Of a DNA stretch of 64,000 nucleotides, positions 45,020 through 53,467 are shown piece by piece. This DNA is from Parapedobacter tibetensis. Its GTDB lineage: Bacteria > Bacteroidota > Bacteroidia > Sphingobacteriales > Sphingobacteriaceae. Made by a program: the position numbers and the translations under genes. The DNA is taken from positions 45,436-109,435 of the forward strand of contig NZ_JAMKQJ010000018.1 of the NCBI RefSeq assembly GCF_024643205.1, given 5' to 3'. The notes beneath the pieces were generated by a model. The model did not search any database, was not told the DNA's origin, and saw nothing but the letters and a program-made list of their open reading frames with translations. Position 1 is the first letter of the stretch, and each line of letters begins with the position of its first letter.

Positions 45020-45170
45020 CTATGCCCAATTCCAACTAAATAAAACATTAAATAACTGATTATTAAGTAAATGTAAAACAACCACAAAAAGTCTCAATTC
45101 AATCTTCCCCTTCATTACCGTTTTTGGTAAGACAGGCGGAATCTGGAAAAGGGGTTTTTAGAGGTTCCCT

Positions 45171-45283
45171 ATATGATAATCAGTGTAAATCCGCATGATC
45201 TGCAATATCCGTGTTCAATCGTTGCGTGAACCAAATCCGTCACAATCCGCCATATCCGCGCCGTCCGTGTTCAATTACTGTAT
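45171..45283. other. Spacer with short degenerate repeats upstream of pheT
   Basis: It contains repeated ATCCGC/ATCCGTGTTCAAT words (for example near 45206-45219 and 45262-45275) and no gene. Confidence 0.4.
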
Positions 45284-45313
45284 TTGAGAAACAAGAAAAA
45301 AAATCTAAGTTTG
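45284..45313 (+). promoter_or_regulatory. Promoter of pheT
   Basis: TTG (45284-45286), exactly 19 nt, then TAAGTTTG (45306-45313). The chosen pheT start is 21 bp downstream. Confidence 0.75.
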
Positions 45314-45333
45314 CACAAATTCCGAAATCAGGC

Positions 45334-47733
45334 ATGAAGATATCATATAATTGGCTAAAAGACTTTATAGAGACGGAGAAGAGCCCGGGGGAACTATCAC
45401 ATATCCTCACGGACATTGGGCTTGAGGTGGAGTCATTGGAGGTGGTGCAAAGCATTCCCGGCGGCCTTGATGGACTGCTGGTGGGGGAGGTGAAAACTTG
45501 TGTCCCCCATCCCAATGCCGATCGCTTGCGGGTAACCACAGTGGATGTAGGTGTTGGTGAGCTGCTTCATATCGTGTGCGGCGCGCCCAATGTGGCGGCT
45601 GGACAACGAGTTATCGTGGCCACGGTAGGTACGACCCTTTACCCCAAAACGAGTGAACCCTTTAAAATCAGCAAGTCTAAAATCCGGGGTGAAGTATCAG
45701 AAGGAATGATCTGTGCTGAGGACGAAATTGGTTTAGGCCAATCACATGCAGGCATCATGGTTCTCCCAGATGACACGCCAGTTGGTATGCAGGCCAAGGA
45801 ATTTTTCAATATCCAGGATGACTATGTTTTCGAGATTGGCCTTACACCCAATCGAGCGGACGCGGCCTCACACTTGGGCGTTGCCCGTGATATAGCTGCC
45901 TTTTTACGTCGTGGACACCGTTTACCAGATGTTTCGGCTTTTAAGGAAGTCAGCGAAGGGCATGCGTTGGCCGTTGTGGTCGAAGATACCATTGCCTGTC
46001 CGCGATACAGCTCGGTAAGCATCAGCGGTGTACAGGTGGGCGAATCACCCAAATGGCTTAAGGAACGGTTGAGTGCCATAGGCGTGCGTCCTATCAATAA
46101 TGTGGTGGATATCACCAATTATGTGCTGCATGGGCTGGGACAGCCATTGCATGCTTTCGATTCAGATACCTTATCCGGGGGTAAGGTGGTAGTGCGCCCG
46201 GCAAGGGCCGGTGAATCATTCATCACCTTGGATGGCGTGGAGCGCAAGCTGCATATCGAGGATCTGATGATTTGCGATGCGGAAAAACCCTTGTGTATCG
46301 CTGGAGTATTCGGGGGTGTGCATTCAGGTGTGACGGAAACCACCACCAATGTGTTTCTGGAAAGCGCTTATTTCAATCCAGTGTCTGTACGAAAAACATC
46401 GAAAAGGCACGGGCTTAAAACGGATGCTTCATTCCGTTTTGAACGGGGTACCGACCCGGATATCACGATGTTAGCGTTAAAAAGAGCCGCGCTACTTATT
46501 GTTGAAGTTGCAGGTGGACATGTATCCACACCGATATCCGATGTATACCCAGTGCCCATACATCCTTTTGTATTTGAAATAAGGTATGCCCAAGTGCAAC
46601 AGCTCATTGGAAAGGACATTCCTGAAATAGAAATCAGGTCCATCATCGAAGCGTTAGGCATCAAAGTACGCAATGAAGCAACGGGTATACTCACCGTGGA
46701 AGTACCGCCATATAAAGTGGATGTGACCCGCGAAGTAGACATCACCGAAGAGGTTTTGCGGATATATGGGTATAACAATATCGAAATCAAACGGCAGATT
46801 AAGGCCTCGCTGACCACATCACCCAAACCTGATAAGGAAACGGTGCAAAACCAAGTGGCGGATTTGCTGATTGGCAATGGGTTTCGTGAAATCCTATCCA
46901 ATTCACTGACTAAGCTGGATTATGCAGATAACCCCGCCTCCGCGGTACGGATTTTGAATCCGTTGAGCACCGACTTGGATACCATGCGGCAAAATCTGCT
47001 GTTTTCTGCGCTGGAGGCCGTTGCATATAATCAGAAGCGCAAGCAGCCGGATTTGAAGTTTTTCGAATTTGGCAGTACTTACCATACCCTGGAGGAAGGT
47101 TACCTCGAAACGCAGCACCTATCATTGGTCATGACTGGAAGGCAAGTGCCAGAACAGTGGAACCATACCAATAAACCCGTGTCGTTTTACCACCTCAAGG
47201 CGGCCGTGGATGCCGTTTTACAACGGTTGAACATCACCGGATTACAGGTAATGGATACACCGGAAATAGGCTATCAATATGGATTGGCATACGGAAAGGG
47301 AGTAAAATCATTGGTCACTTTTGGAGCAGTAGACCACACATACCTGCGCAAGACCGACGTAACTGGAGAAGTGTTTTATGCTGATTTCAATTGGGATTTA
47401 ATACGTAAAGCTATCCGTAAAAACAAAATCACGTACCGTGAAGTATCCAAATTCCCGGCAGTGAGGAGAGATCTTTCCCTATTGATCGATGCTGATGTAA
47501 GTTTCGATGCACTAAAAGCCATAGCTGAGAAAACTGAACGTAAGCTGCTTAAAAGTGTCAATGTGTTTGATGTGTACCGGGGCGACAAACTCCCGTCTGG
47601 TAAAAAATCCTATGCACTCCAGTTTGTATTACAGGATGAAGAGAAAACACTTAACGACAAGCAAATCGATGCGATAGTTAAGAAATTAATTTATAACTTT
47701 GAAAAAGATACAGGTGCGGAAGTGCGAAAGTGA
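45334..47733 (+). CDS. pheT: Phenylalanyl-tRNA synthetase beta subunit
   Basis: A 799-residue subunit of the heterotetrameric PheRS that charges tRNA-Phe. Domains in order: N-terminal EMAP/tRNA-binding domain (about 40-150, GLLVGEVKTCVPHPNADRLR), B3/B4 editing domain (about 210-390), B5 DNA-binding-like domain (about 400-475), catalytic-core-like domain, and C-terminal FDX-ACB anticodon-binding domain (about 705-798, KFPAVRRDLSLLIDADVSFD). The ATG at 45334 (MKISYNWLKDFIE) is the family start and lies just after the promoter; an upstream in-frame ATG at 45211 would lie 5' of that promoter. pheS is not adjacent. Confidence 0.97.
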   Translation: MKISYNWLKDFIETEKSPGELSHILTDIGLEVESLEVVQSIPGGLDGLLVGEVKTCVPHPNADRLRVTTVDVGVGELLHIVCGAPNVAAGQRVIVATVGTTLYPKTSEPFKISKSKIRGEVSEGMICAEDEIGLGQSHAGIMVLPDDTPVGMQAKEFFNIQDDYVFEIGLTPNRADAASHLGVARDIAAFLRRGHRLPDVSAFKEVSEGHALAVVVEDTIACPRYSSVSISGVQVGESPKWLKERLSAIGVRPINNVVDITNYVLHGLGQPLHAFDSDTLSGGKVVVRPARAGESFITLDGVERKLHIEDLMICDAEKPLCIAGVFGGVHSGVTETTTNVFLESAYFNPVSVRKTSKRHGLKTDASFRFERGTDPDITMLALKRAALLIVEVAGGHVSTPISDVYPVPIHPFVFEIRYAQVQQLIGKDIPEIEIRSIIEALGIKVRNEATGILTVEVPPYKVDVTREVDITEEVLRIYGYNNIEIKRQIKASLTTSPKPDKETVQNQVADLLIGNGFREILSNSLTKLDYADNPASAVRILNPLSTDLDTMRQNLLFSALEAVAYNQKRKQPDLKFFEFGSTYHTLEEGYLETQHLSLVMTGRQVPEQWNHTNKPVSFYHLKAAVDAVLQRLNITGLQVMDTPEIGYQYGLAYGKGVKSLVTFGAVDHTYLRKTDVTGEVFYADFNWDLIRKAIRKNKITYREVSKFPAVRRDLSLLIDADVSFDALKAIAEKTERKLLKSVNVFDVYRGDKLPSGKKSYALQFVLQDEEKTLNDKQIDAIVKKLIYNFEKDTGAEVRK

Positions 47734-47790
47734 GTTTGATAACCCGCACATTCGCCGTTCGCGGATGCGCCAATTCGCTGTTCATTATTC

Positions 47791-47848
47791 GCCAATAAAC
47801 GAATCAGCGAATAAGTGGATAAACGAATAAGCCAATAAACGAATCAGC
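47791..47848. repeat. Direct repeats upstream of the coiled-coil gene
   Basis: The 18-mer GCCAATAAACGAATCAGC occurs at 47791-47808 and again at 47831-47848, with related CGAATAAG words between. The array ends directly before a start codon. Similar repeats precede rny. Confidence 0.7.
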
Positions 47849-47853
47849 AAAAT

Positions 47854-48162
47854 ATGTCATCCGTAGCAACACAGCTGTCAAACGTCGTAGCAAATACCCG
47901 TAAATTGTTAGATTTATGCGTATCTTTACAAGAGGAAAACGATATGCTTAAGTTGGAGCTACAGTCGCTGAATGTGGCATTTGATGCGAGTAACGATAAA
48001 AACAAGAAGCTGGAAGAAAAACTGAAGGCAGTAGCCGTGGCGCGTTCCCTGGAAGATGTAGCGGTGGATAAAGAAGGAATAAATGAAAAAATATTTGACA
48101 CAAAGCAAAAAATTAACGATTTTGTGCGAGAAATAGATAAGTGTATTGAATTGCTCAGGTAG
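47854..48162 (+). CDS. Coiled-coil protein upstream of zapA
   Basis: A 102-residue, mostly helical protein with a clear heptad pattern (LDLCVSLQEENDMLKLELQS, NKKLEEKLKAVAVARSLEDV, KINDFVREIDKCIELLR). It lies 36 bp before zapA in the same direction and so is probably co-transcribed. Its size and coiled-coil nature recall ZapB-like division proteins, but no sequence homology to ZapB was recognised. Confidence 0.8.
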   Translation: MSSVATQLSNVVANTRKLLDLCVSLQEENDMLKLELQSLNVAFDASNDKNKKLEEKLKAVAVARSLEDVAVDKEGINEKIFDTKQKINDFVREIDKCIELLR

Positions 48163-48198
48163 CAAGCGTGTAGCAGTTGTATAGTGAATTAGCTCAAC

Positions 48199-48489
48199 AT
48201 GGGAGAAATTTCCATAAAAATAAACATTGCAGACCGGATATATCCATTGCGGGTAGACATGGAGGAAGAGGAGATAATCCGGCGTGCATCCAAATTGATA
48301 AACGACAGGATTAAAGAGTTTCAGGAAAACTATGCAGTTAAGGACAAACAGGATTTGTTATCGATGTGTGTACTTCATTATGCGACGGGAATGCTGAAAG
48401 CCGAAAAAAACACGAATGCCGATGAAGTGGGGGTTGTGAAGGCTGTAAGTGAATTGGATAGCATGTTAACTGAATTTTTTAATAAATAA
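48199..48489 (+). CDS. zapA: Cell division protein ZapA
   Basis: A 96-residue protein of the ZapA family, which binds FtsZ and promotes bundling of protofilaments at the division site. The N-terminal ISIKINIADRIYPLRVDMEE strand region and the following ASKLINDRIKEFQENYAVKD, then the C-terminal helix that forms a coiled coil in the family, are all present. It follows the coiled-coil gene and precedes a structured RNA. Confidence 0.92.
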   Translation: MGEISIKINIADRIYPLRVDMEEEEIIRRASKLINDRIKEFQENYAVKDKQDLLSMCVLHYATGMLKAEKNTNADEVGVVKAVSELDSMLTEFFNK

Positions 48490-48519
48490 CGTTCTTGTAG
48501 AGCTTTAAATAACGAATTT

Positions 48520-48689
48520 ACCGCAGTTAAATTCGGGTTTCACTATTTTAAACTTAACGCTTCAATATCACAAGCGTAAATGAGATGTAGGCCATTTTGC
48601 TAACGCCACCTGGTCATGATCAATACGCTAATCCTGTGTAGAGAAGTTTATAATACATGTGACCTGATTAATTTAATTGCGGTTTTTTT
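48520..48689 (+). ncRNA. ssrS: Candidate 6S RNA
   Basis: A region of about 170 nt folds into a long rod. The terminal stem pairs 48520-48533 with 48670-48683 (13 Watson-Crick pairs and one G-U). The next stem pairs CGGGT (48534-48538) with ACCTG (48662-48666), then CAC (48541-48543) with GTG (48659-48661). An asymmetric internal loop (48544-48549 against 48650-48658) follows, then AAACTT (48550-48555) with AAGTTT (48644-48649). Further pairing AGCGTA (48573-48578) with TACGCT (48624-48629) and GGCCA with TGGTC closes the apical part. A T7 tract follows the terminal stem. A rod with a central bubble just downstream of zapA matches 6S RNA, which follows zapA in enterobacteria. No covariance search was possible. 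Confidence 0.65.
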
Positions 48690-48762
48690 ATGCCGTTTAG
48701 TTTACACTTTTTATTTGCATTTTGCGGATTTGTGTTTCGCTGATTCGCAAGCAAACGAAGAG

Positions 48763-48838
48763 CGAATCAACGAATTGGCAAATAAACGAATCAACGAATT
48801 GGTAAATAAGCGAATAAACAAATAAACAAATAAAAATA
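48763..48838. repeat. Tandem direct repeats upstream of rny
   Basis: CGAATCAACGAATTGG occurs at 48763-48778 and 48787-48802 (24-bp period), followed by degenerate AATAAACAAATAAA units up to the rny start codon. The sequence is A-rich and lacks a Shine-Dalgarno motif. Confidence 0.65.
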
Positions 48839-50389
48839 ATGGATATCATATACATCATAGCAGCCTTTGTCGTGGGCGTGATAGTGGGCCGCTTTATATT
48901 GCGGCTCCTATTTAAAAGGCAAGAGGTAGGGGCGCAAGCCAAAGCCAAGAAAATACTCAAGGAGGCGGAACAATCAGGTGAGCATCTCAAGAAACAGCGG
49001 TTATTGGAAGCCAAAGAGAAATTTCTGCAACTCAAAGCCGAACACGAGAAGGAGATCAACCAGAAGAACAATACACTTAACCAGCGAGAGAACGGTATTA
49101 GGCAAAAGGAGCAATCAATCAACCAAAAGTCGGAGAGCCTCAACAGGGAAAAACAGGAATTCGAAACTGTGCGGAAGAACTTGGAGCGCCTTACCGAGAT
49201 CAACGAAAAGAAACAAGAAGAAGTTGATCAGCTCAAATCACAGCATATCAAGCAATTGGAGACCATTGCGGGGCTTTCTGCAGATGAAGCCAAAAACCAA
49301 TTGGTAGAAAATCTGAAAGAGGAGGCCCGTTCCCAAGCCATCATCCAAATTAAGGATATTGTGGACGAAGCAAAGTTGACCGCTACCAAGGAAGCCAAGA
49401 AAGTAGTCATACAGACGATACAGCGGACGGCTACCGAGAGCGCCATCGAGAATACGGTGTCCATTTTCAATATCGAAAATGATGAGATCAAAGGCCGTAT
49501 CATCGGGCGTGAAGGGCGGAATATCCGCGCACTTGAAGCCGCCACCGGGGTGGAAATCATCGTGGATGACACACCGGAAGCGATCATCCTATCGGGATTC
49601 GATCCCATTCGTCGTGAAATTGCCCGGTTGGCGTTGCATCGTTTGGTGACGGATGGCCGGATACACCCCGCGCGTATCGAGGAAGTGGTCGCTAAAACCA
49701 AGAACCAGATCGACGATGAGATTGTTGAAATCGGTGAGCGCACGGTAATTGACCTGGGCATACACGGGCTCCATCCTGAGCTTATCCGTATGGTGGGACG
49801 TATGCGCTACCGTTCATCTTACGGCCAGAATCTATTGCAACACTCACGAGAAGTGGCTAATTTTAGTGCAACGATGGCTTCGGAATTGGGGCTCAATGTG
49901 AAATTGGCAAAACGGGCCGGCCTATTGCATGATATTGGCAAGGTGCCTGATGACAATCCGGAGTTACCACATGCCATCCTTGGTATGCAGCTGGCGGAAA
50001 AATATAAGGAGCACCCGGAAGTATGCAATGCCATTGGCGCACACCATGACGAGATCGAGATGACTTCCATGATTTCACCCGTTGTGCAAGCTTGCGACGC
50101 CATTTCTGGTGCCCGACCCGGTGCTCGGCGAGAAGTGGTCGAAAATTACATCAAACGGCTTAAAGAGCTAGAGGAATTGGCCCTGTCATATCCCGGCGTA
50201 GAAAAGACATTCGCAATACAGGCCGGTCGTGAACTACGGGTGGTCGTGCAAAGCGAACGTGTATCGGATGCTCAAGCCGAGTTATTAGCGGCGGATATCT
50301 CCACCCGTATACAAACCGAGATGACCTATCCTGGGCAGATTAAGGTGACGGTAATCCGGGAAACAAGGTCCGTATCTTATGCGAAATAG
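48839..50389 (+). CDS. rny: Ribonuclease Y
   Basis: A 516-residue membrane-anchored endoribonuclease that initiates mRNA decay. The order is an N-terminal membrane helix (IIYIIAAFVVGVIVGRFILR), a long charged coiled coil (about 30-200), a KH domain (IIGREGRNIRALEAATGVEI) and an HD domain (LLQHSREVANFSATMASELG, AGLLHDIGKVPDD) around residues 330-430, then the C-terminal part ending in TYPGQIKVTVIRETRSVSYA. All motifs are intact. Confidence 0.97.
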   Translation: MDIIYIIAAFVVGVIVGRFILRLLFKRQEVGAQAKAKKILKEAEQSGEHLKKQRLLEAKEKFLQLKAEHEKEINQKNNTLNQRENGIRQKEQSINQKSESLNREKQEFETVRKNLERLTEINEKKQEEVDQLKSQHIKQLETIAGLSADEAKNQLVENLKEEARSQAIIQIKDIVDEAKLTATKEAKKVVIQTIQRTATESAIENTVSIFNIENDEIKGRIIGREGRNIRALEAATGVEIIVDDTPEAIILSGFDPIRREIARLALHRLVTDGRIHPARIEEVVAKTKNQIDDEIVEIGERTVIDLGIHGLHPELIRMVGRMRYRSSYGQNLLQHSREVANFSATMASELGLNVKLAKRAGLLHDIGKVPDDNPELPHAILGMQLAEKYKEHPEVCNAIGAHHDEIEMTSMISPVVQACDAISGARPGARREVVENYIKRLKELEELALSYPGVEKTFAIQAGRELRVVVQSERVSDAQAELLAADISTRIQTEMTYPGQIKVTVIRETRSVSYAK

Positions 50390-50420
50390 TTGGAAGTCCG
50401 GAAGCTAACGGCAAACCACA

Positions 50421-50957
50421 ATGACTAAACATAGTAAGAAGCAAAAAAAGCAATTGGTAACTCCCAAGCGGGAAGTTGACGCCCAGTTTGAGTCATTTGA
50501 CAGGCAGTTTCAGCATCCATTCAACCGTACCATCCAAAATTTTTGCATTCCCATTTTCTCTTTTGCAGTTTTGGGTTTGGTATGGGTATTACCTTTTCCT
50601 GAAATCGCATTTTTGGAAAAATACGGCTACGATACATTTATCAACTGGGGGTCTTTCTTCATAGCGGCAATGGTGTATTACTACCTACGTCTGGCGCCTA
50701 CGTTGTCTTATGCCATGCTGCTCACAGTGGGGGTATTCAGCTTCTTAATCGTTCAATTGGAGTATATAGAACAAGGGGGCGGCCCTGAGATTTGGCTGGT
50801 ATGTAGTACGTTGCTGTCTTTTTCTTTCGTAATTTTATACATCGCCAAGGACATGGAACGGCGTCCTGTATCACTCCGTGAATTTTTTCGGCTATTGTTG
50901 CTAGGGCCGATTTGGCTCTGGCATTTCGTGTTTAAGAAATTGAATATTCCTTATTAG
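50421..50957 (+). CDS. DUF962/Mpo1-like membrane protein
   Basis: A 178-residue protein with a basic hydrophilic N-terminus and about four hydrophobic helices. The segment FQHPFNRTIQNFCIPIFSFA resembles the conserved HxxNRxxHxIGIP-type start of DUF962/Mpo1-like proteins, although the second histidine is not conserved. The fungal member is a dioxygenase acting on 2-hydroxy fatty acids; activity here is unproven. It ends 5 bp before the convergent NTPase gene. Confidence 0.6.
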   Translation: MTKHSKKQKKQLVTPKREVDAQFESFDRQFQHPFNRTIQNFCIPIFSFAVLGLVWVLPFPEIAFLEKYGYDTFINWGSFFIAAMVYYYLRLAPTLSYAMLLTVGVFSFLIVQLEYIEQGGGPEIWLVCSTLLSFSFVILYIAKDMERRPVSLREFFRLLLLGPIWLWHFVFKKLNIPY

Positions 50958-50962
50958 AAGCC

Positions 50963-53467
50963 TCAACCATATTTTTTCGATAAGGATCCCATGGTGTAAC
51001 CAAAAGCCGCGAACTGGAATTTGAGGTTGCTGATGTGCTGCAATTGTTCCTCCCTAGACATTTCTTCCAGTGTCAATATCCTGAAATAGGTACCTAACAG
51101 TTTAAATCCATGTGTTTCGCAGATTGAAATGGCACGTTGCCCCAGGTTTCCGTAGTCATCCCCATTAATTTTCCCCAACTGGATATGGAAGATGGTATGA
51201 AGCAAGTGATAGGTAAGGTTATTTTTCGAATTGGGTGACCGATGTGCTGCATGTGCACAGGCCGTTTCTATATCACCGCATTCAAGCAGGTAAAGTGCAT
51301 ACACCATGGATGTGAAGTCCAGCTCGAACGTGTTTGCTGGGTTCGTTTTTCCAAGTCTCTGGCGTATGATATCGCTATACTTGCTGGCAATGTCGGTGTT
51401 GCCAGAAACCTTGACAAGTATGTAAATCAACACATCAAACAGTTGGTTTGTGGCCAACTGATTCACCAAATGGAGGTGGTGTGGGAAGTTGTTCAATTCA
51501 TGGGTCGTCGCTTGGTCAACGGTGCCCCCTTTAAAGCATTGATAGAGATAGGAGAGGATCTTGAATGGATTAGTCACGAAGTCGGAATATGCTTCGGGCC
51601 GTATCATAGAAAGTTTTTCAAGTTGGTGCAGCAAAGCCTCTTCTTCCCATTTAAGTAATGCAATGACAGCAAGTTTGCTCCGGAGGGTGATTTCATGGCT
51701 GTCAGACAGGTCAAAAGCTAGCAACTTCGCAAGGTTGAGGTCATATTCAGCTTGAAAGCAAGTATGATTGAGCATATACTCAACAAATTGGCCATTGTGG
51801 AGCTTAAGGTTTAATTCATGCTTGATTATTGGTGAGGCACTTTTGCTGAGCTTATCAAGGCCGTCACAGATAAAAGCGATAATTCCAAATCGATCTTCTC
51901 GAATGAAAGGAATGTTTTCGAATTGGTTGACCAGTCTCAAATCTCCAGATTCAATGTAGAACAACAGCAACCATTTCAATTGGTCAATTTTTGTTTTGTT
52001 ATCCATGGCCGATTGGTCCAAAACCTGGATTAACTGTTCGGGGTCATCTTGGCTATTGAACAGTTGGAGTGCCATGAAGTAAGCGGCTATGATATCTGAT
52101 TGGAATCCGATGACTGTTTGTTGCCTTACTTCGAGTCCATTGCCGGTTTCGTGGAGTACCCCAGTATAAAGCAAATCGTTATAGGCTGTCCGATATTGCT
52201 TGATAATGGCATATGCCTGTTTTTTGCTAATATACAAGGTACCATTGCTTTGTTCGATCAATCCTGCTAACTCTTCCATCATGGCTTGTTTAGCCATGGT
52301 ATTGATACCATTGAATATTTTCCTTTTAAGGTACCTGATGACGATTAAGTATTCATCGAAATGGCTGATAATGCCTGGATTCAAGTTTTCACTGTATAGT
52401 TCATGGTAGTACTGGAAAAACAGGGGAATGTTGATGAGATTCTTCTCTTTTGGTTTCAGTAATTGATAAGGTTTAGTCTTTTCATTGATATTTCTTGTAA
52501 GCTGATACAATTCAGCATCGGAAAACGCGCTCATATTAGCCCATTTATTCCCGGTTTCTCCACTCAATACAGAAAACCATTGTGGATTGATAATGGTATC
52601 TCTAAACAGGTTTTCGTATTTAAGTAACGTAATGGTGCGCAAGACCAAGACAATCCGAAACCATTTGTATTGCGCAAAATGGCATACCATTTCAATAAAT
52701 TGATTGATTACAGTATAAAACTGCCTGTCGGCCACCAAATCGCTGTGCAATTCATCGATGACGAGGTAGAAGTTTCCGGGCGAATTATCCCGATGATTTG
52801 CCATGAAATTATCCAGCAATTCGCTGGTGTCAAAACCAAGGAGATGGGCCAACCATCGGTTGCTGTGGTAGCCAAAGGCGGTACCTTGCAGCAGCGAAAG
52901 GCTATTGGTAAATAAGTAAATGTCGTTATTTGGCGTTGCGTGATTTACGCTGATTTGTTTTTCCACCCACCGTGACACGGCCACCGTCTTTCCATATCCA
53001 GCCGGACCACTGAGGACACCTACAGTGGCGTCGCTTTGCTGGAAATATTCCACAAAACCCCGCATACATTCCCTATCGATCGTTTGGTGGTACGGAATTC
53101 CACATTTATGTTTATTACTTTGGATGTTGAATAGGCTTATTTTTGTGGCATTCAGCGAGATTTCACCCCATGTTTTCTGCTGTGTCGTTTGTAATTTATT
53201 CTGTTCCAGGTAGGTGTAAAAATTGTCCCAACTTTCAAAACCACAATATTCAGCCAATGCATTGAGGGTATATATAGAGGGCTGGTGCACCGAAGAAGCA
53301 AATCCAAAGACACGTTTGACGGTGGTTTCGCTTACACTTTTATTCGTTTCCGCTTTGATTTCAAGTGCTAACCGATAACAATCAGCCGGTACGATTTGTA
53401 TGATTTGGGACTTGCCCAGCACCCGTAACTTCAGCTCATCGAGATAAGCGTGTAAATATGTCTTCAT
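50963..53467 (-). CDS. STAND-like P-loop NTPase with N-terminal DNA-binding-like domain
   Basis: An 834-residue cytoplasmic protein. Residues 1-90 (ETTVKRVFGFASSVHQPSIY, LNALAEYCGFESWDNFYTYL) form a small helical domain common in Bacteroidota that resembles a helix-turn-helix. An NTPase domain follows with Walker A GPAGYGKT (154-161) and Walker B FYLVIDE (about 234-240). The long helical C-terminus (about 450-834) resembles TPR-like sensor regions. This layout fits signal-transduction NTPases that bind a ligand and then DNA or another effector. It is divergent from the giant surface protein gene. Confidence 0.75.
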   Translation of the reverse strand: MKTYLHAYLDELKLRVLGKSQIIQIVPADCYRLALEIKAETNKSVSETTVKRVFGFASSVHQPSIYTLNALAEYCGFESWDNFYTYLEQNKLQTTQQKTWGEISLNATKISLFNIQSNKHKCGIPYHQTIDRECMRGFVEYFQQSDATVGVLSGPAGYGKTVAVSRWVEKQISVNHATPNNDIYLFTNSLSLLQGTAFGYHSNRWLAHLLGFDTSELLDNFMANHRDNSPGNFYLVIDELHSDLVADRQFYTVINQFIEMVCHFAQYKWFRIVLVLRTITLLKYENLFRDTIINPQWFSVLSGETGNKWANMSAFSDAELYQLTRNINEKTKPYQLLKPKEKNLINIPLFFQYYHELYSENLNPGIISHFDEYLIVIRYLKRKIFNGINTMAKQAMMEELAGLIEQSNGTLYISKKQAYAIIKQYRTAYNDLLYTGVLHETGNGLEVRQQTVIGFQSDIIAAYFMALQLFNSQDDPEQLIQVLDQSAMDNKTKIDQLKWLLLFYIESGDLRLVNQFENIPFIREDRFGIIAFICDGLDKLSKSASPIIKHELNLKLHNGQFVEYMLNHTCFQAEYDLNLAKLLAFDLSDSHEITLRSKLAVIALLKWEEEALLHQLEKLSMIRPEAYSDFVTNPFKILSYLYQCFKGGTVDQATTHELNNFPHHLHLVNQLATNQLFDVLIYILVKVSGNTDIASKYSDIIRQRLGKTNPANTFELDFTSMVYALYLLECGDIETACAHAAHRSPNSKNNLTYHLLHTIFHIQLGKINGDDYGNLGQRAISICETHGFKLLGTYFRILTLEEMSREEQLQHISNLKFQFAAFGYTMGSLSKKYG

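Larger units (their letters stand above)
43903..45170. mobile_element. Degenerate IS5-family insertion sequence
   Basis: An element of about 1268 bp bounded by 18-bp terminal inverted repeats, AGGGAACTTCTAAAAACC (43903-43920) and the complement of AGGGAACCTCTAAAAACC (45153-45170), 17 of 18 bases matching. It carries one transposase frame broken in several places. No clear target-site duplication is seen, which suggests an old insertion. Confidence 0.8.

Noticed and set aside
48616..48825. Plus-strand open frame between zapA and rny
   Set aside because: It runs through the structured RNA and the 24-bp repeats, yielding a low-complexity RINELANK-like repeat peptide; not a real gene.
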